Below are positions 1 through 7,231 of a stretch of DNA of 14,321 bases, one piece after another. Where the stretch lies: positions 1 to 14,321 of the forward strand of contig USJF01000020.1 of assembly GCA_900554935.1 (NCBI GenBank), read 5' to 3'. The notes under the pieces were generated by a model. The model made no database searches. It saw only the letters and a program-made list of their open reading frames with translations, and was not told the DNA's origin. This DNA comes from an uncultured Porphyromonas sp. (GTDB lineage: Bacteria; Bacteroidota; Bacteroidia; Bacteroidales; Porphyromonadaceae). Position 1 is the stretch's first letter. Each line of letters begins with the position of its first letter. Both the position numbers and the translations under genes were made by a program.

Positions 1-115
1 GCTCTGCATAGATCGGTTCTGACTGGATCTGTACCTTTGCACCTGTAAGGCTTTCCGCCCGCTTTGCACAGCTGATGATCATATTCCTCCTCTGACGCAG
101 AGAGACAGCACTCAT
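1..115 (-). CDS. Possible 5' end of a gene leaving the window (unrecognised)
   Basis: A minus-strand frame opens with ATG at 115 and stays open for 38 codons to the window edge. It begins MSAVSLRQRR and a second Met lies at codon 12. I do not recognise the product. An open run this short is expected by chance fairly often, so the only support is its position: divergent from the GLPGLI gene, with a leader of usual length between them. The alternative is that this stretch is purely intergenic, or the tail of a plus-strand gene (one plus frame is open from 1 to a stop at 46-48). Confidence 0.25.
   Translation of the reverse strand, partial: MSAVSLRQRRNMIISCAKRAESLTGAKVQIQSEPIYAE
32..39 (+). promoter_or_regulatory. 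Possible Bacteroidetes -7 box (TACCTTTG)
   Basis: The sequence TACCTTTG matches the Bacteroidetes -7 consensus TAnnTTTG exactly. No clear TTTG -33 element lies 19-21 bp upstream. If it is used, the transcript would carry about 140 nt of leader, including the 129-181 hairpin, before the GLPGLI gene. It may be a chance match. Confidence 0.25.
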
Positions 116-128
116 CGTTTTTACAAAA

Positions 129-181
129 AAAATCGTATCTTGCCACGAGTAGTTACTTAACTTGTAGTGAGATACGATTTT
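129..181. repeat. 12-bp perfect inverted repeat (hairpin) just upstream of the GLPGLI start
   Basis: The arms aaaatcgtatct (129-140) and agatacgatttt (170-181) are perfect inverse complements around a 29-nt loop. The loop itself contains a short CAC/GTG pairing and an AGTTACTTAACT palindrome. On the plus strand the 3' arm runs into TTTTATT and the ATG at 185. On the minus strand the stem is followed by eight T. It could be a terminator for an upstream transcript, a leader attenuator, or an operator between divergent promoters. The sequence does not decide between these. Confidence 0.6.
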
Positions 182-184
182 ATT

Positions 185-1033
185 ATGAAAAGAGTGAGCA
201 TCTTTATTGTAGGAGCCCTTTTGCTGGTCTCCTCTAAAATTAGTGCACAGAATGTGGAGCCGGCACAGCTCAATGTGATTTATAAGCAGTTGCTGAAGCA
301 CGAACCTACCAATCCCAAAGGGGCAGTAGATGTAACGTTTGTGATGCTGAGTGTAGGAAACACCAGAGCGGTAGTGGAGGACTATGCTGCCTACAAGACC
401 GATTCTCTCAGGGCTTTGGGCGATATTGATCCTACCGTGATAGAACAATCAGAGGTACGTGAAGCGGCAGCGGAGTGCTTCTTCCTACCAAAGTTATACC
501 TTGATCTAGAGCGACAAGAGATAGAGCATCACGAACCGATCCTACCCAATCGCTATTACTATACCGAGCCTTTTCCAACGGCTTGGGAGCTGGGCGAAGG
601 AAGTAAGGAGATAGCAGGGCACCTTTGCCACGAGGCGAAGTTGGACTTTGCTGGTAGGCAGTGGACGGCTTGGTACACAGAGGAGATACCTCTACCTTAT
701 GGTCCATGGAAATTGGCTGGGCTACCTGGATTGGTGTTGGCGGCAGAAGATAGCACGGGAGAGATCACCTTTGAATTGGCCGAGATTCGCAACAAAAGGG
801 GAATAGTACCGCCATTCGTTCGCCCAGAAAGTGCTTTTGAGATCAATAGAGAGGGCTTCTTGGAGCTGTATCATGCCTTCTATCCTGAGCAGGAAAGCAA
901 AGGGTTATCAGCAGGCATCACTAGCATGACTGTAAGGAAGGGAGAGAATGGTAAGACGGTTGTTTTTGCGAATGATGGGATCGTATTAATGCGTTCATTT
1001 CCCAATGGTTTTATTTTCTTGGAAAAGGAGTAA
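185..1033 (+). CDS. GLPGLI family secreted protein
   Basis: This 282-aa protein belongs to the GLPGLI family, a Bacteroidetes-specific group of exported proteins of unknown biochemical function, often encoded beside outer-membrane receptors. It shows a signal peptide at residues 1-22 (MKRVSIFIVGALLL, cleavage near SA|QN) and no lipobox. The defining motif is at 179-183 (GLPGL), preceded by WTAWYTEEIPLPYGPW and followed by a D/E-rich strand region, as in the family. A Cys at 148 sits in the usual G-x-x-C position before the motif. I chose ATG 185 because it starts directly at the signal peptide; an in-frame GTG at 167 would add six residues inside the upstream hairpin. The stop is 3 nt before the next ATG, so the two genes are probably one operon. 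Family membership is firm; function is unknown. Confidence 0.9.
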   Translation: MKRVSIFIVGALLLVSSKISAQNVEPAQLNVIYKQLLKHEPTNPKGAVDVTFVMLSVGNTRAVVEDYAAYKTDSLRALGDIDPTVIEQSEVREAAAECFFLPKLYLDLERQEIEHHEPILPNRYYYTEPFPTAWELGEGSKEIAGHLCHEAKLDFAGRQWTAWYTEEIPLPYGPWKLAGLPGLVLAAEDSTGEITFELAEIRNKRGIVPPFVRPESAFEINREGFLELYHAFYPEQESKGLSAGITSMTVRKGENGKTVVFANDGIVLMRSFPNGFIFLEKE

Positions 1034-1036
1034 CCG

Positions 1037-3574
1037 ATGAAACAGTGGCTAGTAGGTCTGTGGCTCCTCTTAGTCTGGGCATCTGCAACAGCTCAGGTGA
1101 GTGGAGTGGTGGTAGATGACGAGAGTGGTCAGCCCATTAGTGGGGTGATGGTGAAGGTAATTGTAGAGGGAAAGACGAAGGCATTTGCCACCTCCAATGC
1201 CCAAGGTAAGTTTAGCATTCCCAAAGCTACGCCACCTTGTACGCTTACTTTTAATCACCTCTCTTATGAACCTTTTCAGACAAAAGTGACCGATAGCCAG
1301 CTACACACCTACCAGCTCTCCCCCTCCAATAGAGAGCTTAAGGATTTGGTGGTGGAGGCCCCCCGCATTGTACAGCATGGCGATACGACGGTCTATCACC
1401 TAGGGAGATTTGTGAGCCAACGAGATGTAACGCTACAGGATGCTCTGAAGAAGCTCCCTGGGGTGGAGGTTTCTAAGGCGGGATCGATTTCGTATCTCGG
1501 CAGGGCAGTGGATAAGCTGACCATCGACAATATGGATGTCTTGGGCAGGGATTACCAAAGTACTATTCAAAACCTTAGGTATGACAAGGTCGCTCGCGTA
1601 GAGATTATGGAGAATCAGCAAGACATAAAGATGCTGAAGGACCTGGTGAGTGACGATAAGATCGTGATGAATCTGGTACTGAACCACAAGTCTCGTGGCC
1701 GGGCTAATGGCAAGGCGGAGATCGGGGCAGGGGTAGATAGCCAGAAGGAATTGGCCTACCGGGGAATGGGCTATCTCCTCTATGCTCAACCAAGGTGGCA
1801 GAGCACGGTGGAGGGACGACTAGATAAGGACTTCAACGCAACAGATGAGGTGAAGCACTCGGTCATTACCCCTTTGATGCCCTCGAGCCCTTTGCTCTCG
1901 AGCCTGCCTATGGGTCTTTCGGCACCTGAGCCTTCTCTCTCTCCACATTTCTACTTACGGCAGCGGGGCGGTCAAGGAAAGGCCAAGACGATTTACCAAT
2001 TTTCGACCGACCGAACACTGAAGGCAGACCTTAGCTACTCAGACTATACTAGTCGGCACTCCTATGGTAATGAATTGACCTTTTTCGCTCCTTCAAAGTC
2101 GGATGATGTGGTGCTCAATGAGCATAAGGTCCACACGAGATCTCGTGAGCAGCTGGGGCGGGCGATGTTGGAGTACAAACGCAATGAGCCTAACAACTAC
2201 TTGAAGGAGACTATAGAGTATGTGGGGCTAAGGCAACATCAAAAGGATCAGATCTTCCGCTCCGCCACTCCGATGCTTCAGGAGATAGATCTCCGATCGC
2301 ACCTGGCACAAAATCACCTCGCTTGGAGCCAACGCTTCGGGCAAAAGGTACTTTCATTCCAGAGTAAGTTCGCCTACCAAAATGCACCACTTCTCTCCCT
2401 TTCTGCCCCTCTAATAGAGCAGAAGTTTAGCGAGGAGGTGATGAGGGCGAGTCTCTCCACTTCGCTTCTATTTCCCTTAAAGAAAGGATGGCAATTGTCC
2501 ATTCCGATAGAGGGAAGCTATGTACGGGATAAGATTCATAAGGATGGGGCAGAATATACGCAAGGGCAGCGATGGGATCTGAAAGTGTCGCCCCGCCTGT
2601 GGCGTTTCTCTCTGGGAGAAAACAATATCTCATTTGAGCTACCAGCCACATTGGCGGTGCTGAAGTATGGCGAAGCGGATCGGGCGTCACATCTACTTCT
2701 TTCTCCATCAGTCAATTTTCTGTACCGGCTCAATAGGGTATGGCACCTATTTGGGATGGTCAATTATTATCAAGAGGTGGGGAGCCTACTAGATCTGATG
2801 CGACAGCCATTCTTCACAACCTACCGGCAGGAGCGGTTGGGAGCGGGAGAGCTAACGAGTAGCCAAGGTCTTTATGCCAGCATCAACCTGAAGTTTCGCC
2901 GACCAGTACAGGAGCTATATGGTACAATCACCCTCTCGGGGAGATATGGCCATTCGGATCACTTTCTAACGGACAACCCGACGATCAACTTGAATCGTCT
3001 AGAACTAGTGAAAGGGGACAATACCTATGGTAACTATCAACTCAACAGCTATATTTCTCGCTACTTTCGGAAGATTAAAAGCAAGGTCTCGGTCGGGTTT
3101 TCGGGCAATTATGGCCATTACCAAACGATGCGTCGGGAGGTGGAACAAACATCGCAGATGATAACCCTATCAACTTGGGGGGAAGTACAATGTGATCTAG
3201 CAAAGCACTGGTCGGGCAAGCTATCCTACAACGTCACTCGCTCTCAGATGTGGTATGCCACTCAGAAGCTTGATCCACTCCATACGCTCTTAGGGACACT
3301 AGATGTCACCTACTCGCCTACCGACGACTTACACCTCACGCTTCTCTGTGAGCATCAAGGGAAGGAATGGCGGATGCATGAGATGAAGCATCTTTTTCTC
3401 CTCAGCACTGTGGGTGAGTACCGCACCTCCATAGGCAATTTCAAGTTGCACCTCCACAATCTCCTCAATCAGCAGGAGTATGGATTTACTAGCTATAGTG
3501 CCACCGAGAGCAATCGCTCGTGGTACCAATTGAGAGGTCGCTCGCTACTACTCTCCTACCTTTTCTACTTCTGA
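1037..3574 (+). CDS. Outer-membrane beta-barrel protein with CarboxypepD_reg-like and plug-like domains (TonB-receptor-like)
   Basis: The 845-aa product has a signal peptide at 1-20 (ending ASATAQ), then a carboxypeptidase-regulatory-like Ig-type domain at about 21-97 (VSGVVVDDESGQPISGV). A plug-like region follows at about 115-215, including DVTLQDALKKLPGVEV and LTIDNMDVLGRDYQ. The rest is beta-strand rich and ends in Phe (SYLFYF), a typical outer-membrane insertion signal. This is the architecture of SusC/TonB-dependent-receptor relatives, with the protein sitting in the outer membrane. I see no STN domain or obvious TonB box, and it is shorter than most SusC proteins, so active TonB-driven import is not shown. 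Such proteins are often annotated as TonB-dependent receptor or outer membrane beta-barrel protein. The partner upstream is a GLPGLI protein 3 nt away, an arrangement that recurs in Bacteroidetes. No SusD-like gene is present. The substrate is unknown. Confidence 0.85.
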   Translation: MKQWLVGLWLLLVWASATAQVSGVVVDDESGQPISGVMVKVIVEGKTKAFATSNAQGKFSIPKATPPCTLTFNHLSYEPFQTKVTDSQLHTYQLSPSNRELKDLVVEAPRIVQHGDTTVYHLGRFVSQRDVTLQDALKKLPGVEVSKAGSISYLGRAVDKLTIDNMDVLGRDYQSTIQNLRYDKVARVEIMENQQDIKMLKDLVSDDKIVMNLVLNHKSRGRANGKAEIGAGVDSQKELAYRGMGYLLYAQPRWQSTVEGRLDKDFNATDEVKHSVITPLMPSSPLLSSLPMGLSAPEPSLSPHFYLRQRGGQGKAKTIYQFSTDRTLKADLSYSDYTSRHSYGNELTFFAPSKSDDVVLNEHKVHTRSREQLGRAMLEYKRNEPNNYLKETIEYVGLRQHQKDQIFRSATPMLQEIDLRSHLAQNHLAWSQRFGQKVLSFQSKFAYQNAPLLSLSAPLIEQKFSEEVMRASLSTSLLFPLKKGWQLSIPIEGSYVRDKIHKDGAEYTQGQRWDLKVSPRLWRFSLGENNISFELPATLAVLKYGEADRASHLLLSPSVNFLYRLNRVWHLFGMVNYYQEVGSLLDLMRQPFFTTYRQERLGAGELTSSQGLYASINLKFRRPVQELYGTITLSGRYGHSDHFLTDNPTINLNRLELVKGDNTYGNYQLNSYISRYFRKIKSKVSVGFSGNYGHYQTMRREVEQTSQMITLSTWGEVQCDLAKHWSGKLSYNVTRSQMWYATQKLDPLHTLLGTLDVTYSPTDDLHLTLLCEHQGKEWRMHEMKHLFLLSTVGEYRTSIGNFKLHLHNLLNQQEYGFTSYSATESNRSWYQLRGRSLLLSYLFYF

Positions 3575-3595
3575 CGAGAGGTTATAGAACAAAAA

Positions 3596-3640
3596 AATAG
3601 CCACTATCAAAGCGTTTCGGATGCTTTGATAGTGGCTATT
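3596..3640 (-). terminator. Rho-independent terminator, best oriented for the minus-strand efflux transcript
   Basis: An 18-bp perfect stem (arms 3596-3613 and 3623-3640) closes over a 9-nt loop, which can be tightened by two more pairs to a TTCGG loop. Read on the minus strand, the 3' arm ends in a run of seven T (the plus-strand A run at 3591-3597). That makes it a strong terminator for transcripts arriving from the efflux genes. Read on the plus strand, the stem is followed by CCTTAC, so it is a poor canonical terminator for the barrel gene, although the stem may still act on that transcript. Confidence 0.8.
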
Positions 3641-3697
3641 CCTTACAAATTAATAGTTGTGGAATGGGGACTCTCCCTACTTCCACTTAGTGTAGAT

Positions 3698-3727
3698 AAG
3701 CTGAGACTACCGAGGTAGTCTCAGTTT
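3698..3727 (+). terminator. Second hairpin at the convergent junction, probable plus-strand terminator
   Basis: The arms ctgagactac and gtagtctcag pair perfectly around CGAG, and AAG/TTT extends the stem to 13 pairs with one G-T. On the plus strand it continues TTTGGCTTTAAT, a moderately T-rich tail. On the minus strand the tail is not T-rich. It lies 5 nt beyond the stop of the PII-like gene and probably stops read-through from the plus-strand operon. Confidence 0.6.
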
Positions 3728-3731
3728 GGCT

Positions 3732-4079
3732 TTAATCGGAGAGGGCACCACTTCCTTGGAGAGGTGCCACTGGCTCTGGTAACACAAAGGTATTGACCGT
3801 CCATTGATAGGCAGCGATTAGCTCGCTATTATTGTAGGCAGTGTGATTCATCTCTTCAATCCGCTTCATCAGCGCTTGCGACTTATCTGACACCTCCTCC
3901 TGTACCATTAGGGCGGCATTGAAGCCTGGCCATACGGCAGTATCCTTGTGTGGGATATCGAAGTTGCTCTCTGCCAAAGCCTTTGGAATCACTTGGTACA
4001 CCTGGATCTCGAGTTCTTTTAGGAGCTCCTCCATCTGCTCCACCATACTGATGTTACAGGTGATGTATGTAAACTTCAT
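3732..4079 (-). CDS. Small PII-like (ferredoxin-fold) protein coupled to the RND permease
   Basis: This is a soluble protein of about 115 aa with no signal peptide or membrane segment. From MKFTYITCN the predicted order is strand, helix (VEQMEELLKELEI), strand (QVYQVIPKAL), a variable loop, then HKDTAVWPGFNAALMVQEE, a second helix and a last strand (TVNTFVLP). This beta-alpha-beta repeat and the H-x-x-T-x-VWPG-x-N stretch resemble PII-like proteins found beside RND pumps. The fold call rests on pattern recognition, not a search. Family members are thought to bind small ligands and regulate a partner. I prefer ATG 4079, two bases downstream of the permease stop codon (4083-4081). ATG 4088 or GTG 4097 would lengthen the protein by three or six residues and overlap the permease. 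Either way translation is probably coupled. It is the last gene of the efflux cluster. The C-terminal tail (PEPVAPLQGSGALSD) looks disordered. Confidence 0.7.
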   Translation of the reverse strand: MKFTYITCNISMVEQMEELLKELEIQVYQVIPKALAESNFDIPHKDTAVWPGFNAALMVQEEVSDKSQALMKRIEEMNHTAYNNSELIAAYQWTVNTFVLPEPVAPLQGSGALSD

Positions 4080-4080
4080 C

Positions 4081-7000
4081 TCATTCATTATCGTCACTAC
4101 TGTTTCTTTTCATTCTAAATAGTCTACGCTCCCGATTGAGTTTCCGCTGGTGCATAAAGGCATAAGCAGTAGGCACCAAAATGAGGGTTACCAACATAGA
4201 GATCAGCAGACCTCCAATAATGGTAATACCAAGAGGGGCATACATCTCTTTACCCATACCGGTACTAAGTGCCATTGGTAGCATACCGAGGATAGTGGTC
4301 ATAGAGGTCATCAATACAGGGCGTAAGCGTGAGCGACCTGCTTCCATCACGGCATCGCGGATGCTGTATCCACGCTGTATCAGCATATTGGTATAATCAA
4401 CCAGCACAATACCATTATTCACCACGATACCCACCAACATAATCAGTCCGATAAAGGTAACCACACTCAGGGTAGTGCCTGTGATGAAGAAGGCAAGGAT
4501 GATACCGACCAAGGTGAATGGAATAGCAAAGAAGATGATGAATGGGTCGAGTAGCGACTCAAACTGAGCAGCCATCACCATAAACACCAGCATCAATCCT
4601 ACCACGAAGATCGTAGCTAGGGAAGAGAAGGTATCGCTCTGATCCTCCACCTGTCCGCCAAGTGAAATCTCGATGCCTTCAGGAGCACTGGTATTATTGA
4701 TAATCTCCTCAGCGATCTTAGCGCCCTCACCTAGAGAGATGCCATTGAGGTCGGCCGTCACCTTCACATACCTTTGCTGTGTCATTCGCTCAATCTCCAC
4801 TGGGCCCTCCTTCTCCTGTAGGTCTGCCACTGCAATCAGAGGCACCTGCTGACCGAGTAGATTAGTCACCTGCATCTCCTTGAGCTTATTGATAGAGTGG
4901 CGGAAGTCGGGGGCATACTGGATCTTGATATCGTAGTCGCGACCATCCTCTGTAAAGACACCAGCATCGGCACCGTAGAGATTTTCACGTACCTGAATAC
5001 CAATCACACCAGGGTTCAGTGCCATTTGGGCCGCCTTATCCTTGTCCACCACAATATGTACCTCACGATTACCAGCGGAGACAAGGGCCTCTACGTTGGT
5101 AAACTCTGGATACTCCTTCACCTTGCTCTCAAGACCGAGTGCCACCTTATTCATCTCCTCAATATCTTTACCAAAGATAACGAATTCAATAGGGGCTTTA
5201 TTTCCCGTGAGGGCAGTTGCCATGGCACTACCTCCCGACACCGTAACCTTCTCAATCTCGGGGATTGCCTCCACCAGTGGGCGGATATCATTGGCAATCT
5301 CCTGACTGCTTCGGCTACGCTCATCTACAGGCTTCAGGTGACAGAAGATGGTACCGATATTCTTACCCTCCTTAAAACCTACTGCCGTGAGAGCTCCATC
5401 AGGAGTCTGACCAGAAATACTAGCAAGGCCACCCACAGCCACCTCTGGTACATTCTCCTCAATGAGTTTCACAATCTGATTGCCCACCGCCTCTGTCACA
5501 GCATGCGAGCTTCCTTGCTCCGTCTCAAACTGTATAGAAATAGATCCGGCATCAATATCGGGGATATAATCGGTACCTACCGACTTCCCGAGTAGTAGCA
5601 CGAGGACAAAGATGATGAGGGCACTCCCGAGAGTAACTCCCTTGTGGAATACCGCCCAACCGAGGAATCTATGGTATCTCCGCTCAATTCGCTCAAACAT
5701 CCGCTCGCTCCAATTGTAGAGCTTGCCATGCTTTCGCTCCTCTCCACCCCGAGGGGCTGGCTTCAGCAACACGCTTGAAAGCATAGGGGTCAGCGTGAGT
5801 GCCGTAAATAGCGAGGTAATCAGGCAGACAACCGTAAGGATCGCTAATTGCTTAAACATCACACCCACAATACCACCCATAAATACCAGTGGCATAAATA
5901 CCACAATGGTGGTCAAGGTAGAGGCGGCAATAGCTAGACCCATCTCCGAAGCACCAAACATTGCTGCTTGCTTAGGCATCGCCCCACGCTCGATATGCTG
6001 CGTGACATTCTCCAGAACTACAATGGCATTGTCCACCACCATACCGATGGCTATCACTAGGGCTACCAGTGAGAAGATATTGATGGTATAGCCGAGCAGA
6101 CTCATCACGATAAAGGCTGAAATCAGTGAGACTGGCATGGTGAGGAAGACGATCAAACTCGACTTCCACTCTCTTAGGAAGAGCAATACCACCAGTGTCA
6201 CAAATATCAGGGCATACCAGATAGAGGAGCTCAGGTTGTTCACCGAAGAGGTGACCAATTCGTCCGAACCAATCACTTCAAAGATCTGTACGTCAGAAGG
6301 CAGATCGCCCTGGATACTAGCAATCTTGTCACGCACGGCATTCGCCACATCCACCGTATTGGCACCCGATTGCTTTTGCACCAAGAGCGCAATGCCTTGG
6401 CCAATATGATTGAAAGCCGATGCATCGGTCTCCTTAAAAGTATCCTTGACAGTGGCTACATCCTTCAGACGCACCACCTTGCCCTTCATTGCTTTGATCA
6501 CCGTATTCTCCAGCTCCTCCACGCTCTCATACTTTCCTGGCATACGCACAGAGAAGTCATAAGCACTTTCAGAGACAAAGCCAGCCGGCACATTGACATT
6601 ATTGGCCTTCAGCATCATAGAGACCTGTGCCACCGACACTCCATACCCTTGCATTCGGGTAGGGTCGATCTCCACACGGATCTCCCGCTCAGGCTGACCG
6701 AGATAAATCACGGTACCCACACCATCCACCTTTCTCAGGGGAGAGGCGATCTTATCCTCCACGATCTCCTCAAGTCCGTTGTAGTTTTCATCGGCATTAA
6801 TCGCAAAGCCGAGCACCGGCATCATCGAGGCATTGATCTTATAGATAATCGGCGTATAAGCCTGAGAAGGCATTCGCGACTTTGCCAGCTCCAAAAGGTC
6901 ACGAGCGTTATTGGCAGCAGCCGTTACATCCTCCTCCCACTCATAACGAAGTTGGATAAAAGAGACATTCTCCTTGGAGATCGACTTGATCTCCACCAGA

Positions 7001-7227
7001 TTATCTGCCGCCGAAAGCACCGCCTCCAGAGGTTTGGAGACCTGCTCCTCCACCTCCACAGCCGAAGCCCCAGGGTAGACCGTAATCACCGTAAGGGAGG
7101 GGAACTCCATATTCGGCATCAGGTCCAGTGGTAATTTCAATAGTGAAAATACACCGATCACCATAATCGCCACAAAGATCATGGCGGTGGCGATAGGTCT
7201 TTTCACACCAAATTCAGGTAGCTTCAT
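4081..7227 (-). CDS. RND efflux transporter inner-membrane permease (AcrB/HAE-like)
   Basis: At 1048 aa this is a full-length AcrB-type permease, the proton-driven inner-membrane pump of a tripartite efflux system. It shows the duplicated RND layout: TM1 at about 12-30, a porter loop to about 335, TM2-6 at about 337-487, TM7 at about 530-550, a second porter loop, and TM8-12 at about 868-1025. The TM4 motif IGMVVDNAIVVLENV carries Asp399 followed by Asn400, where AcrB has Asp407-Asp408. The TM10 motif GIVVNNGIVLVDYTN has Asn937 at the position of AcrB Lys940. These residues resemble non-proteobacterial HAE-type pumps more than AcrB itself. Sequence does not reveal the substrate; drugs, bile salts or lipids are possible, and CusA-type metal motifs are not evident. 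The gene starts 4 nt after the fusion-protein stop and its end abuts the PII-like gene, so the three are surely one transcript. Confidence 0.96.
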   Translation of the reverse strand: MKLPEFGVKRPIATAMIFVAIMVIGVFSLLKLPLDLMPNMEFPSLTVITVYPGASAVEVEEQVSKPLEAVLSAADNLVEIKSISKENVSFIQLRYEWEEDVTAAANNARDLLELAKSRMPSQAYTPIIYKINASMMPVLGFAINADENYNGLEEIVEDKIASPLRKVDGVGTVIYLGQPEREIRVEIDPTRMQGYGVSVAQVSMMLKANNVNVPAGFVSESAYDFSVRMPGKYESVEELENTVIKAMKGKVVRLKDVATVKDTFKETDASAFNHIGQGIALLVQKQSGANTVDVANAVRDKIASIQGDLPSDVQIFEVIGSDELVTSSVNNLSSSIWYALIFVTLVVLLFLREWKSSLIVFLTMPVSLISAFIVMSLLGYTINIFSLVALVIAIGMVVDNAIVVLENVTQHIERGAMPKQAAMFGASEMGLAIAASTLTTIVVFMPLVFMGGIVGVMFKQLAILTVVCLITSLFTALTLTPMLSSVLLKPAPRGGEERKHGKLYNWSERMFERIERRYHRFLGWAVFHKGVTLGSALIIFVLVLLLGKSVGTDYIPDIDAGSISIQFETEQGSSHAVTEAVGNQIVKLIEENVPEVAVGGLASISGQTPDGALTAVGFKEGKNIGTIFCHLKPVDERSRSSQEIANDIRPLVEAIPEIEKVTVSGGSAMATALTGNKAPIEFVIFGKDIEEMNKVALGLESKVKEYPEFTNVEALVSAGNREVHIVVDKDKAAQMALNPGVIGIQVRENLYGADAGVFTEDGRDYDIKIQYAPDFRHSINKLKEMQVTNLLGQQVPLIAVADLQEKEGPVEIERMTQQRYVKVTADLNGISLGEGAKIAEEIINNTSAPEGIEISLGGQVEDQSDTFSSLATIFVVGLMLVFMVMAAQFESLLDPFIIFFAIPFTLVGIILAFFITGTTLSVVTFIGLIMLVGIVVNNGIVLVDYTNMLIQRGYSIRDAVMEAGRSRLRPVLMTSMTTILGMLPMALSTGMGKEMYAPLGITIIGGLLISMLVTLILVPTAYAFMHQRKLNRERRLFRMKRNSSDDNE

Positions 7228-7231
7228 ACGC

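Noticed and set aside
167..184. Upstream GTG start for the GLPGLI gene
   Set aside because: It lies within the hairpin and would place six polar/aromatic residues ahead of a normal signal peptide; ATG 185 starts exactly at that peptide.
4084..4097. GTG 4097 as start of the PII-like gene
   Set aside because: It would overlap the permease coding end by 17 nt and add MTIMNE, which breaks the expected MK-strand start of the fold; ATG 4079 or 4088 is simpler.
4897..7134. Long plus-strand open frames opposite the RND permease (232 and 254 aa at 4897-5595 and 6370-7134)
   Set aside because: They lie wholly antisense to a clear full-length permease; their translations are rich in His, Leu and Arg with no domain or signal-peptide pattern, as expected for shadows of a codon-biased gene.
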